Shown here: positions 34,605-43,337 of the stretch, piece after piece | Layout: every line of letters begins with the position of its first letter | How positions within the stretch are numbered: the stretch's first letter is position 1 | From: Mycobacterium sp. AZCC_0083 | Lineage (GTDB): Bacteria > Actinomycetota > Actinomycetes > Mycobacteriales > Mycobacteriaceae | Reading direction: 5' to 3' | Length of the DNA stretch: 64,000 nt | Assembly: GCF_014202335.1 (NCBI RefSeq) | Contig: NZ_JACHGP010000012.1 | Span: forward strand, 124,001-188,000 | Position numbers and translations under genes: made by a program | Notes under the pieces: generated by a model | What the model saw: only the letters and a program-made list of their open reading frames with translations | Databases searched by the model: none | What the model was told of the DNA's origin: nothing

Positions 34605-35383
34605 AGCAGCGTCGCCTGCTCGGCTTCCGGCTCCGCGGGTTCGATGAGTTCTGGGCCGTTGTTGCGGACGCTGTTGACCAGCCGCGAGACCTCCCGGATC
34701 TCGATCCGGTCCAGGTCACCGTGGCCGCGCAGCAGGCCCTCGTCGACCGGCGCGTCCGGATCCAGCCAACGGTCCCAGTCGCGTTCGCTGATGGTCAGCG
34801 GCATCCGGTCGTGAATCTCGGCCAGCGGACCCGCCGCGTCGGTGGTGATGATGGTGCAACTCAGCAGCGGCGGGAAATCGGACGCAGCACCTGAGTCCCT
34901 TGCGGGCCGCCACGTGGACCACAAACCGGCCATGAACAGCAGTTCGCCATCGCCGCCGTACATGTAGAACGGCGTCTTCGCGGCCTTCTTACCGGACGCC
35001 AGTTCGCCATTCGGCCGCCACTCGTACCAACCGTCCATCGGGACCAGGCACCGCTTGCCCTTGGCGGAGCTGCGGAACGCTGGTGAGCTGGTCAGCTTCT
35101 CGGAACGGGCGTTGATCAGCAGCGGGCCCTTGGTATCCGGTCCGCCGTCCTCGCCGGTCTTGACCCACGGCGGGAGCAGTCCCCAGCGCATCAGCCGCAC
35201 CCGGCGCGTCGACTCGTCGTCGGGCTCCGCGTGCCGCTTGACCACGGCGCTGATGGTGGTGGTGGGTGCGACGTTGTAATTGGCCGTTGGCGGGTCCTTC
35301 GCCGCATTGGTTGCCTCGTCGATCGCCTTGATCTTCTCGGCAAGCAACGCCGGATCAGTCGTCACCGCGAATCGCCCACACAT
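34601..35383 (-). CDS. SRAP-domain abasic-site processing protein (YedK/HMCES family)
   Basis: 260 residues from ATG 35383 giving MCGRF, where Cys2 becomes the N-terminal nucleophile after Met removal. Other family marks: NYNVAPTT, ARSEKL, RCLVPMDGWYEW and the catalytic His in IHDRMPLTI. The protein cross-links to abasic sites in single-stranded DNA and so protects them. It corresponds to Rv3226c. It is divergent from aroA with about 45 bases between starts. Confidence 0.93.
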   Translation of the reverse strand: MCGRFAVTTDPALLAEKIKAIDEATNAAKDPPTANYNVAPTTTISAVVKRHAEPDDESTRRVRLMRWGLLPPWVKTGEDGGPDTKGPLLINARSEKLTSSPAFRSSAKGKRCLVPMDGWYEWRPNGELASGKKAAKTPFYMYGGDGELLFMAGLWSTWRPARDSGAASDFPPLLSCTIITTDAAGPLAEIHDRMPLTISERDWDRWLDPDAPVDEGLLRGHGDLDRIEIREVSRLVNSVRNNGPELIEPAEPEAEQATLL

Positions 35384-35428
35384 GCCTCCATGGTTGCAGA
35401 CATCGCCGACAAGGCAGGATGGACCGCG

Positions 35429-36727
35429 ATGGATCCCTTGGACACCTGGCCGGCGCCGCTGGCCGCGAACCCCGTGCGTGCGACCGTGACCGTGCCCGGC
35501 TCGAAGTCGCAGACCAACCGGGCGTTGGTGCTGGCCGCGTTGGCGACTCCGCAGGGCAGCTCGACCGTCGGCGGCGCGTTGCGCAGCCGTGATACCGACC
35601 TCATGATCGGAGCCCTGCAGACGCTGGGCGTCGTCCTCGACGGCCCCGGTACCGAACTGTCGGTCAGCGGCGCGATCGGCCCCGCGCCTGGCGCGACCAT
35701 CGACTGTGGGCTGGCGGGCACGGTGCTGCGCTTCGTGCCGCCGGTCGCCGCGCTGGGAACCGACGTCGTCACGTTCGACGGCGACGAGCAGGCTCGGTCC
35801 CGGCCCATCGCGCCCCTGCTCGATGCCTTGCGCGCCATCGGCGTTGCGCTCGACGGCGGCGGGCTGCCGTTCCGCGTGCATGGCGGCGGGCCGGTGGCGG
35901 GCGGCACCGTCGAGATCGACGCCTCCGCCTCGTCGCAGTTCGTGTCAGGGCTGCTGCTGTCCGGCGCCACGTTCGCCGCAGGGCTGACGGTGATCCACAC
36001 CGGCGAGTCGGTGCCTTCGGCACCGCACGTCGCGATGACGGTGTCGATGCTGCGCGACGCGGGCGTCGACGTCGACGACACCGAGGCCAACCGGTGGCAC
36101 GTCCCGCCGGGCCCGGTTGCGGCGCGGCACTGGGCGATCGAGCCCGATCTGTCCAACTCCGTGCCGTTCCTCGCCGCGGCGATCGTCACCGGTGGCGTGG
36201 TGCGGGTGCCGGGCTGGCCGCGGGTCAGCGTGCAGCCGGCCGATGTCATCATCGCGTTGCTCGAGAAGATCGGTGCCGTTGTGCGGCAAACGGATTCGTA
36301 CCTCGAGGTGTCCGGACCCGAGAGCTTCGGCGGCTTCGACGCCGACCTGCACGCCGTCGGTGAGCTGGCACCATCCGTCGCGGCCATCGCTGCACTTGCC
36401 GAACCAGGGTCGGTGTCCAGGTTGAGTGGCATCGCCCATCTGCGGGGCCACGAGACCGACCGGCTGGCCGCGCTGACCGCCGAGATCAACCGGCTTGGCG
36501 GTCGGTGCGAGGAGTCCGAGGACGGGCTGGTGATCACGGCGGGGCCGCTGCACGGCGGCATCTGGCAGTCGTATGCCGACCATCGGATGGCGACGGCCGG
36601 TGCCATCATCGGGCTGCGCGTGGTCGGTGTCGCGGTCGAGGACATCGCCACCACCGCGAAGACGCTGCCCGACTTTCCGGGTATGTGGACGGACATGGTG
36701 GCCGGGCAGGCGCCCGAAATCCCTTGA
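35429..36727 (+). CDS. aroA: 3-phosphoshikimate 1-carboxyvinyltransferase (EPSP synthase)
   Basis: 432 residues. Signatures are VPGSKSQTNRALVLAALA, LRSRDTDLM, the glycine loop CGLAGTVLRFVPPVAAL, and near the end HRMATAGAIIGL. It makes 5-enolpyruvylshikimate-3-phosphate in the chorismate pathway, which also feeds EntC. The ATG at 35429 (MDPLDTWPAP) matches the usual N-terminus; ATG 35390 would add 13 residues. It is translationally coupled (TTGA) to rsgA. Confidence 0.94.
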   Translation: MDPLDTWPAPLAANPVRATVTVPGSKSQTNRALVLAALATPQGSSTVGGALRSRDTDLMIGALQTLGVVLDGPGTELSVSGAIGPAPGATIDCGLAGTVLRFVPPVAALGTDVVTFDGDEQARSRPIAPLLDALRAIGVALDGGGLPFRVHGGGPVAGGTVEIDASASSQFVSGLLLSGATFAAGLTVIHTGESVPSAPHVAMTVSMLRDAGVDVDDTEANRWHVPPGPVAARHWAIEPDLSNSVPFLAAAIVTGGVVRVPGWPRVSVQPADVIIALLEKIGAVVRQTDSYLEVSGPESFGGFDADLHAVGELAPSVAAIAALAEPGSVSRLSGIAHLRGHETDRLAALTAEINRLGGRCEESEDGLVITAGPLHGGIWQSYADHRMATAGAIIGLRVVGVAVEDIATTAKTLPDFPGMWTDMVAGQAPEIP

Positions 36728-37713
36728 CACCGTACGACTACGACGAGTCCGATGTCCGGGTGCGCCCGGGCAAGGGCTCGCGGCCGCGGACCAAGACTCG
36801 ACCCGACTACGCTGACGCCGAGCAGGCGATGGTCGTCACCGTCGACCGCGGCCGGTGGGGCTGTGCCCTTGGCGCTGACCCGGACCGGGTGATCACCGCG
36901 ATGCGGGCCCGGGAACTCGGCAGGACCCCGATCGTCGTCGGCGATGACGTGGACGTCGTCGGCGACCTGTCCGGGCTGCAGGACACCCTGGCCCGCATCG
37001 TGCGGCGCGGCGAACGCCGAACTGTGTTGCGCCGCACCGCCGATGACACCGATCCGGCCGAACGGGTGGTGGTCGCCAATGCCGACCAGTTGTTGATCGT
37101 CGTCGCACTGGCCGATCCCCCACCGCGCACCGGGTTCGTCGAGCGGGCGTTGATCGCCGCCTACGCGGGTGGACTGACGCCGGTCCTGTGCCTGACGAAG
37201 ACCGACCTGGCGCCGCCAGAGCCGTTCGCAGCCCAGTTCGCCGGTCTTGACCTGACCGTGGTGACTGCCGGGCGCGACGCCCCGTTGAACGTCATCACCG
37301 ACCTGCTCACCGGAAAGACGACGGTGCTGCTCGGCCACTCCGGTGTCGGGAAGTCGACCCTGGTGAATCGCATTCTGCCGCTGGCGCATCGGGCGACCGG
37401 TGTGGTGTCGGGCGTCGGCAAGGGCAAGCACACGTCGTCGCAGTCGGTCGCGCTGCCCTTACCGGAATCGGGGTGGATCATCGACACCCCCGGCGTGCGG
37501 TCGTTCGGTCTGGCCCACATCGCGCCCGACGACGTGATGCTGGCCTTCTCCGATCTCGCCGAGGCCATTCAGGACTGCCCGCGCGGGTGCGGCCATCTCG
37601 GCCCGCCCGCCGACCCGGAGTGTGCGCTGGACTCGCTGACCGGGCATGCCGCCGACCGCGTGGCTGCCGCCCGACGGCTGTTGGCGGCAATGGCCGAGGG
37701 TGAGGTGCGCTGA
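36724..37713 (+). CDS. rsgA: Ribosome small-subunit GTPase RsgA
   Basis: 329 residues. Circularly permuted GTPase order: G4 (CLTKTDLA) precedes G1 (GHSGVGKSTL) and G3 (IDTPGVRSF). A C-terminal zinc-knuckle-like region holds CPRGCGHLG and a later Cys. An OB-like N-terminal domain has EQAMVVTVDRGRWG. It assists 30S maturation. The TTG at 36724 overlapping the aroA stop is the only start that keeps the conserved YDESDVRVRPGKG leader. It corresponds to Rv3228. Confidence 0.92.
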   Translation: MTPYDYDESDVRVRPGKGSRPRTKTRPDYADAEQAMVVTVDRGRWGCALGADPDRVITAMRARELGRTPIVVGDDVDVVGDLSGLQDTLARIVRRGERRTVLRRTADDTDPAERVVVANADQLLIVVALADPPPRTGFVERALIAAYAGGLTPVLCLTKTDLAPPEPFAAQFAGLDLTVVTAGRDAPLNVITDLLTGKTTVLLGHSGVGKSTLVNRILPLAHRATGVVSGVGKGKHTSSQSVALPLPESGWIIDTPGVRSFGLAHIAPDDVMLAFSDLAEAIQDCPRGCGHLGPPADPECALDSLTGHAADRVAAARRLLAAMAEGEVR

Positions 37714-37722
37714 ACTGCGAGC

Positions 37723-38988
37723 CTAGGCCGCGCTCTTCGCGGCGCGCTTGTCACGACGCCATGCCCGCACCGTTGCGACCGCGGAGTTCAGTCCGCGACG
37801 GCGACCGGTCTCGGGATCCGTTGTGCCGTAGCTCGGTCCGAGCTCCTCGAACATCCGCTCGCTGCGAGTCTCCGGAGCGTCGTCGCGGGTGTCGTGCAGA
37901 AACTTGTCCGGCAGCGACAGCTTGGCGATGGTGCGCCACGTCTTGCCGTACTGGACCGCGAAATTGCCCGTCGTGTACGGCAGGTCGTACTTCTCGCAGA
38001 CCTCCTTGACCCGAACCGCGATCTCGTGCAGCCGATTGCTCGGCAGATCCGGGTAGAGGTGGTGCTCGATCTGGTGGCACAGGTTGCCGCTCATGAACCG
38101 CAGCAGCCAGCCGCCTTCGAAGTTGGCGCTGCCAAGCATCTGCCGCAGATACCACTGACCCTTGGTCTCGCCGACCATGTCGGTCTTGGTGAACTTGTCC
38201 GCACCGTCGGGGAAGTGGCCGCAGAAGATCACCGCGTTCGCCCAGACGTTGCGGATCACGTTGGCCACGGCGTTGGCCTTCATCGTCGACGTGAAGGTGG
38301 CGCCGGGTGACAGCGAGGTCACCGCAGGCCACACCACGTAGTCCTTGGCCAGCTGGTGTCCGGCCTTGATGCCGAATTCCTTCACCCGCACCAAGGTGGC
38401 TGCCCGGTCGTCGCGGCCCTTGGAGATCTTGCCAAGTTCCAAGTGCTGCAACCCGACTCCCCATTCGAAGCCGATCGCAAGCAGCGTGTTGAACAGCAGG
38501 TTGCCATAGAGATTGAACGGCTTCCACCGCTGATCCCGGGTAACCCGGATGACGCCGTAGCCGACGTCGTCGTCCATCCCGAGGATGTTGGTGTACTTGT
38601 GGTGCATGAAGTTGTGGGTGAACCGCCAGTGCTTGGACGCGCCGCTCATGTCCCACTCCCACGTCGAGGAGTGAATCTCGGGATCGTTCATCCAATCCCA
38701 CTGGCCGTGCATGACGTTGTGGCCGATCTCCATGTTCTCGATGATCTTGGAGACGCCCAGTGTGGCGGTGCCTGCCCACCACGCCGATCTGCGCGAGCTG
38801 GCGGCCAGCATCAGGCGGCCTGCCACCTCGAGGGCTCGTTGCGTGGCGATGGTGCGACGGATGTAACGCGCATCGCTGTCACCGCGGGCGTCTTCGATGT
38901 CTTGGCGGATCGCATCGAGCTCGACACCGAGATTCTCGATGTCTGCATCGGTCAGGTGCGTGAATGCCGGAACGTCGGTAATTGCCAT
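37723..38988 (-). CDS. desA3: Stearoyl-CoA delta-9 desaturase DesA3
   Basis: 421 residues. The three His boxes of membrane fatty-acyl desaturases are present: HNVMHGQWDW, HNFMHHKYTN and QIEHHLYPDLP. It introduces a double bond into stearoyl-CoA to give oleate, using electrons from the reductase encoded just upstream (39058-40233). It corresponds to Rv3229c. A double operator lies 18-55 bases before the ATG. Confidence 0.93.
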   Translation of the reverse strand: MAITDVPAFTHLTDADIENLGVELDAIRQDIEDARGDSDARYIRRTIATQRALEVAGRLMLAASSRRSAWWAGTATLGVSKIIENMEIGHNVMHGQWDWMNDPEIHSSTWEWDMSGASKHWRFTHNFMHHKYTNILGMDDDVGYGVIRVTRDQRWKPFNLYGNLLFNTLLAIGFEWGVGLQHLELGKISKGRDDRAATLVRVKEFGIKAGHQLAKDYVVWPAVTSLSPGATFTSTMKANAVANVIRNVWANAVIFCGHFPDGADKFTKTDMVGETKGQWYLRQMLGSANFEGGWLLRFMSGNLCHQIEHHLYPDLPSNRLHEIAVRVKEVCEKYDLPYTTGNFAVQYGKTWRTIAKLSLPDKFLHDTRDDAPETRSERMFEELGPSYGTTDPETGRRRGLNSAVATVRAWRRDKRAAKSAA

Positions 38989-39005
38989 CGTTTCAGCCTC
39001 CTTTC

Positions 39006-39043
39006 GTTACCTACGCTAGCGTAACCTACGTCAGCGTAGGTTA
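39006..39043. promoter_or_regulatory. Paired operator upstream of desA3
   Basis: Two CCTACG-N4-CGTA units in tandem (39010-39023 and 39025-39038), 15 bases apart. The second extends to a perfect inverted repeat TAACCTACG-TCAG-CGTAGGTTA (39022-39043); the first contains the palindrome TACGCTAGCGTA (39012-39023). The same double unit with the same spacing precedes the reductase gene at 40298-40326. Size and symmetry fit a TetR-family operator. Confidence 0.7.
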
Positions 39044-39057
39044 CCAGCCAGTAAAGG

Positions 39058-40233
39058 TTAGACGTCCAGTACACAGTCGCCAGACGCTGCGGAAACGCAG
39101 GTCTGGATGCGACTGCCCGGTTCGTGTTCGGCGCCGCTGCGGAGGTCGCGGACGTGCCCGTCGACCAACGCTACGACGCATGACTGACAGATGCCCATCC
39201 GACAACCGAACGGCATCCGGACACCGACGCTCTCACCCGCGTCCATGAGGGGCGTCGCGGCGTCGACTGTCACCGTCTTCCCGCTGCGCGCGAACTCAAC
39301 CGTCCCGCCCTGGCCGTGTACCGCGGCCCGCGACTGCGCGAACCTCTCCAGGTGCAGTCGCTCGGCGATGCCCGCCTCCGACCACGTCTTCTCGGCCGCG
39401 TTGAGCATGCCCTCCGGACCGCACGCCCAGGTCTGGCGCTCGCGCCAATCCGGCACTTCGTCGTCGAGCCGGGACAGATCGAGTCGGCCCTCGGTCCGCG
39501 TGGCGCGCAGCCGCACCTGGTAATCGTCGTGCGCGTCCGCCAGCTGAGCCAGCTCCTCGCCAAACATCACGTCGGATGCCGTTGGCGCCGAGTGCACGTG
39601 CACGATATGAGCGGGGCCGCCGATTTGTTTTCTTCGGGCCAGCGTGCGCAGCATCGACATGACCGGCGTGATGCCCGAGCCCGCCGTGAGGAACAGCACC
39701 GACGCCGGCGCCGGATCCGGCATGACGAAGTTGCCCTGTGGAGCGGCCAGCCGCACGACGGTGCCCGGCGAAAGGCCGCCGACGAGGTGGCTGGACAGGA
39801 AGCCCTCGGGCATCGCCTTCACGGTGATCGTGATGGTCTTGGCCGAGCGACCCGAGGTCGTCGCCGGGGCGGCGCCGGTCACGGGGGTGGACGTCAGCGA
39901 GTACGACCGCCACCGCCATCGGCCGTCCATCAGCACCCCGATGCCGACGTACTGACCCGGTTCGTAGTCGAAGGAGAAGCCCCACCCCGGCTTGATCACC
40001 AGCGTGGCCGAATCCTCGGTCTCGCGGCGCACCTCCAGCACCCGGCCGCGCAATTCGCGGGCCGACCACAGCGGGTTGGCGAGCTTCAGGTAGTCATCGG
40101 GAAGCAGCGGCGTGGTGACGCGTGCCACGATCGAACGCAACGCGTGCCAGCCGGGGTGCCGATCAGCGCCCGCAAGCGCGGGCCGGACGGTATCGGCGAC
40201 GTTCGCGGCGATCTTGATGCTGTTCTTGGCCAT
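39058..40233 (-). CDS. NAD(P)H:ferredoxin-type oxidoreductase, electron donor of DesA3
   Basis: 391 residues. A flavin-binding region (FDYEPGQYVGIGV, RSYSLTS) and an NAD(P)-binding region (LFLTAGSGITPVMSMLR) are followed by a C-terminal plant-type [2Fe-2S] domain (CRMGICQSC and a later Cys in QTCVSA). The orthologue Rv3230c supplies electrons to DesA3. AGGAG precedes the ATG. The gene has its own copy of the double operator upstream. Confidence 0.92.
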   Translation of the reverse strand: MAKNSIKIAANVADTVRPALAGADRHPGWHALRSIVARVTTPLLPDDYLKLANPLWSARELRGRVLEVRRETEDSATLVIKPGWGFSFDYEPGQYVGIGVLMDGRWRWRSYSLTSTPVTGAAPATTSGRSAKTITITVKAMPEGFLSSHLVGGLSPGTVVRLAAPQGNFVMPDPAPASVLFLTAGSGITPVMSMLRTLARRKQIGGPAHIVHVHSAPTASDVMFGEELAQLADAHDDYQVRLRATRTEGRLDLSRLDDEVPDWRERQTWACGPEGMLNAAEKTWSEAGIAERLHLERFAQSRAAVHGQGGTVEFARSGKTVTVDAATPLMDAGESVGVRMPFGCRMGICQSCVVALVDGHVRDLRSGAEHEPGSRIQTCVSAASGDCVLDV

Positions 40234-40297
40234 GGAGGCTCCTGATCACAATGTCGCGATATTCCGAGGCCGGAGTCTGGGGCCTAAGTCGATCTAA

Positions 40298-40326
40298 CCT
40301 ACGGTACCGTAACCTACGTCCTCGTA
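40298..40326. promoter_or_regulatory. Paired operator upstream of the DesA3 reductase gene
   Basis: Units CCTACG-GTAC-CGTA (40298-40311) and CCTACG-TCCT-CGTA (40313-40326) repeat the architecture seen at desA3, again with a 15-base period. The first contains the palindrome ACGGTACCGT. They lie about 65-95 bases upstream of the reductase ATG. Shared control of the two genes is inferred. Confidence 0.68.
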
Positions 40327-40335
40327 TCCAGCCAT

Positions 40336-40833
40336 CTAGAGCAGATCGAGTAGAAACGGCAGCTCCTGGCTGGCATACCAGGCGAGATCGTGATCCTGGG
40401 CGTCCCCCACGGTGAACTCGGCGTCCTCGTCTCCCAGATCGGCCGAATCGATGACTTCGATCGCCTCCAGCACGGCAGGCTCGGCCGCCGCGTTGTCGAG
40501 GTAGGCGGCGATCACGTCGGCGATTCCGACCGGACCATCGAGACGCACCACGGCGTCGTCGAGATCGGGCCGCAGGGTCGCGCCATCCACCTCCGCAACG
40601 AGAACCGCCCGCCGTGGCGGCAATCCGGAATCCCCTTCAGCGGCCAGCAGTCGCAGCGACGCCAACGCCGCCTCGCGCAATGCCACCTCGGCGAGCTCGT
40701 CGTCGTCACCCTCGAAGTACGACTCCCGCAGCGTGGGGGTCACCGCGAACGCCGTCCCGCTGCGCGCATGTATCGATCCGTCGGCGACGAGCGTCTGCAA
40801 CATGGTCAGGGTCGCCGGGATGTAGACACGCAC
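40336..40833 (-). CDS. Conserved actinobacterial protein (DUF6912-like, Rv3231c)
   Basis: 165 residues, GTG start (VRVYIPATLTMLQ). Features are an acidic centre (EGDDDELAEVALREAALASLRLL) and an acidic C-terminus (DSADLGDEDAEF, LAWYASQELPFLLDLL). No catalytic motif or membrane segment is visible. It lies between ppk2 and the reductase gene on the same strand; function unknown. Confidence 0.75.
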   Translation of the reverse strand: MRVYIPATLTMLQTLVADGSIHARSGTAFAVTPTLRESYFEGDDDELAEVALREAALASLRLLAAEGDSGLPPRRAVLVAEVDGATLRPDLDDAVVRLDGPVGIADVIAAYLDNAAAEPAVLEAIEVIDSADLGDEDAEFTVGDAQDHDLAWYASQELPFLLDLL

Positions 40834-40851
40834 CAGGCGACTGTAGCGGCA

Positions 40852-41739
40852 CTACTCGCGATCGCCGATCAACGTGGCGACATGGTCATCCACGTAGGTC
40901 GACAGTTCGCGCGAGGGCCGCTGGTAACTCCCACTCAGCACCGGCCGCTCGGGCAATTCGACCTTCGGATGCCCGACGTCGACGTAGTCGATGGTCGACA
41001 GTAGGTGCGACATCATGTTCAGTCGCGCATGTTTCTTGACGTCGGACTCGACTACATACCAGGGACTCTGGGGGGTGTCGGTATGGACCATCATCTGGTC
41101 CTTGGCTCTCGAGTAGTCCTCCCACCGGTACACCGACTCCAGATCCATCGGGCTGAGCTTCCACTGCCGGACCGGATCGTTGCGCCGCGACTTGAACCGA
41201 CGCAACTGCTCGTCGTCCGACACGGAGAACCAGTACTTGCGGAGCAGGACCCCGTCCTCCAGAAGCATCTGCTCGAAGATCGGCGTCTGACGCAGGAACA
41301 ACGAATGCTCTTGCGCGGTACAGAATCCCATCACCTTCTCGACGCCGCCGCGGTTGTACCAGGACCTGTCGAACAGGACGATCTCGCCCTTGGCGGGCAG
41401 TTGCGCGATGTAACGTTGGTAATACCACTGTCCGCGTTCTCGGTCATTCGGGGCGGGTAACGCCGCGATTCGCGCGATGCGCGGACTCAAGTACTCGGTG
41501 ATGCGTTTGATCGTTCCGCCCTTGCCTGCCGCGTCACGGCCCTCGAAGACCACTACGATCCTTGCGCCGGACTCCCGCACCCACTCCTGCAGCTTCACGA
41601 ATTCCGTTTGCAGACGGAATAACTCGGCCTCGTAGATTTCGTTGGAGATCTTCGACTTCGCCGATTTCGGCTTGCCGGTCTTGCCGGCAGCCTTCGAGCT
41701 TCCCATCACCGGATCGTAGTGCTGATCGGCTGTCTTCAC
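40852..41739 (-). CDS. ppk2: Polyphosphate kinase 2
   Basis: 295 residues from GTG 41739; the ATG at 41706 is an alternative. Walker A GRDAAGKGGTIKR, Walker B LFDRSWYNR and the lid ERGQWYYQRYI are clear. PPK2 enzymes transfer phosphate between polyphosphate and nucleoside diphosphates; the orthologue Rv3232c mainly uses polyphosphate to make GTP/ATP. It is 18 bases from the TGS-type gene upstream, probably co-transcribed. Confidence 0.93.
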   Translation of the reverse strand: MKTADQHYDPVMGSSKAAGKTGKPKSAKSKISNEIYEAELFRLQTEFVKLQEWVRESGARIVVVFEGRDAAGKGGTIKRITEYLSPRIARIAALPAPNDRERGQWYYQRYIAQLPAKGEIVLFDRSWYNRGGVEKVMGFCTAQEHSLFLRQTPIFEQMLLEDGVLLRKYWFSVSDDEQLRRFKSRRNDPVRQWKLSPMDLESVYRWEDYSRAKDQMMVHTDTPQSPWYVVESDVKKHARLNMMSHLLSTIDYVDVGHPKVELPERPVLSGSYQRPSRELSTYVDDHVATLIGDRE

Positions 41740-41756
41740 CCGATGAGCAGGGCCGA

Positions 41757-43166
41757 TCAGCGCGCCGCCTCCAGCAATTCGTCGAGTGTTTCGCGCAGCA
41801 GGATGGGCATCATGTCGACGTCGCTCATCGCATCGCGGTCGGCGTTCACGCCGAAGTAGAGCATGCCGTTGTAGGACGTCACGCCGATCGCCATCACCTG
41901 GTTGTGCAGAAGCGGAGGCACCGCGTAGGTCTCCAGCAGCTTGGTGCCTGCGATGTACATCTGCTTCTGCGCGCCAGGAACATTGGTGATCAGCAGGTTG
42001 AACTGTCGGGCCGAGAAACCGGTCGCGACGCGAATCCCCATGGCGTGCAACGTCGGTGGGGCGAACCCGGATAGGGTGACGATGGTTCTGGCGTCGACCA
42101 GGATGGCCGCGGTCGAATGCGATTCGGTGGCGTGCGCGATCTGCGACAGCCGCACCACCGCATTGCCCTCGCCGACGGGCAGGTCGACCAGGAACGGCGA
42201 CACCTCGCTGATCGCCTGACCCGGCCCGACCACGTCGAGCTCGGCATCGGGGTACACCGACATCGGCACCATCGCCCGGACCGTCGACGTCGACGTCACC
42301 GGTTCACCACGCGACATCAGCCAGTTGCGCAACGCCCCTGCCACCACGGCGAGCACGACGTCGTTCACGTCGCAGTCGTAACGGGCACGCAGCTGGCGGT
42401 AGTCCTCCAGCCGATGGCAAGCGACGGTGAACCGCCGGTTGCGCGAGACGGTGCTGTTGAGCGGGCTGCTCGGCGCGGTGCCGCGCGCAACCGTACGAGC
42501 CACGTCAGCGACCCTGCGCCCGATCTCGAGCAGCTGCCCCGAGTTGGTGGCCACCTCAGTGACCGCGGACCGGACGGCCGCGAGCTGGGCGGTGGGTCTG
42601 GCGATCCATTCACCGACGGCGCCCCACACCAGCCGTGCATCGCTTGGCTCACGCGCGGGAATCCAGATGTCCTCGCCGAACTCCGGCGCCTTCTGGGTGC
42701 GGTCGGCGATGACGTGCCCGACCTCCAAGGCCGTCATGCCGTTCACGAGTGCCTGATGCGTCTTGGTGTAGATCGCGATGCGATTCTTCGTCAGGCCCTC
42801 GACCAGATACATCTCCCACAGAGGGCGGGACTTGTCGAGCTGCCGCGATCCGAGTCGCGCGACGAGATCGTGCAGCTGCGCATCACTACCCGGTGACGGC
42901 AGCGCGGAGCGCCGGATGTGATAGGTGATGTCGAAGTCGGGGTCGTCGACCCACACCGGCCGCGCCAGGCCCAGCGATACCTCGCGAACCTTCTGGCGAT
43001 AGCGCGGGATCTGGGGCAGCCGTCGCTCCACGGTGGCCAACAACGTCTCGTAGCTCAACCCGCTGCGTGGCTTGCGCAGGATCGACAGCGTGCCCACGTA
43101 CATCGGGGTCGACGAGTTCTCCAGGTGGTAGAAGGACGCGTCGGACGCCGACAACCTCGTCACCAT
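41757..43166 (-). CDS. Wax ester synthase/diacylglycerol acyltransferase-type protein (Tgs3-like)
   Basis: 469 residues from ATG 43166, preceded by GGGGAGGG. Family features are DASFYHLE, the PLWEMYLVEGL strand, and NVPGAQKQMYIAG with a conserved Asn-Pro region near the end. The catalytic motif HHxxxDG reads HQALVNG (H137, Q138, N142), so the second His and the Asp are replaced. Catalysis is therefore doubtful or different. At this locus M. tuberculosis has two genes (Rv3234c/Rv3233c); here the frame is one piece. N-terminal SASDASFYHLEN is intact. Confidence 0.85.
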   Translation of the reverse strand: MVTRLSASDASFYHLENSSTPMYVGTLSILRKPRSGLSYETLLATVERRLPQIPRYRQKVREVSLGLARPVWVDDPDFDITYHIRRSALPSPGSDAQLHDLVARLGSRQLDKSRPLWEMYLVEGLTKNRIAIYTKTHQALVNGMTALEVGHVIADRTQKAPEFGEDIWIPAREPSDARLVWGAVGEWIARPTAQLAAVRSAVTEVATNSGQLLEIGRRVADVARTVARGTAPSSPLNSTVSRNRRFTVACHRLEDYRQLRARYDCDVNDVVLAVVAGALRNWLMSRGEPVTSTSTVRAMVPMSVYPDAELDVVGPGQAISEVSPFLVDLPVGEGNAVVRLSQIAHATESHSTAAILVDARTIVTLSGFAPPTLHAMGIRVATGFSARQFNLLITNVPGAQKQMYIAGTKLLETYAVPPLLHNQVMAIGVTSYNGMLYFGVNADRDAMSDVDMMPILLRETLDELLEAAR

Positions 43167-43337
43167 GTCGGCGCCACCCTCCCCTCGCTCCAAATTTCGA
43201 ACCCCGTCACGGTAACCGTCGCAACCGGTTCCCCGCATGAGAGGTGCACGAGAGTGTCCTCACCCCGTGCGATCATCGAAGGGTCTGCACTCTCCAGCAG
43301 ATGCCGCCGTGTTCACACCGACTGCTGGAGACCGACC

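Noticed and set aside
35362..37431. 689-codon open frame on the minus strand
   Set aside because: Antisense across aroA and rsgA. Both plus-strand genes have complete motifs and coupling, so the minus frame is a shadow.
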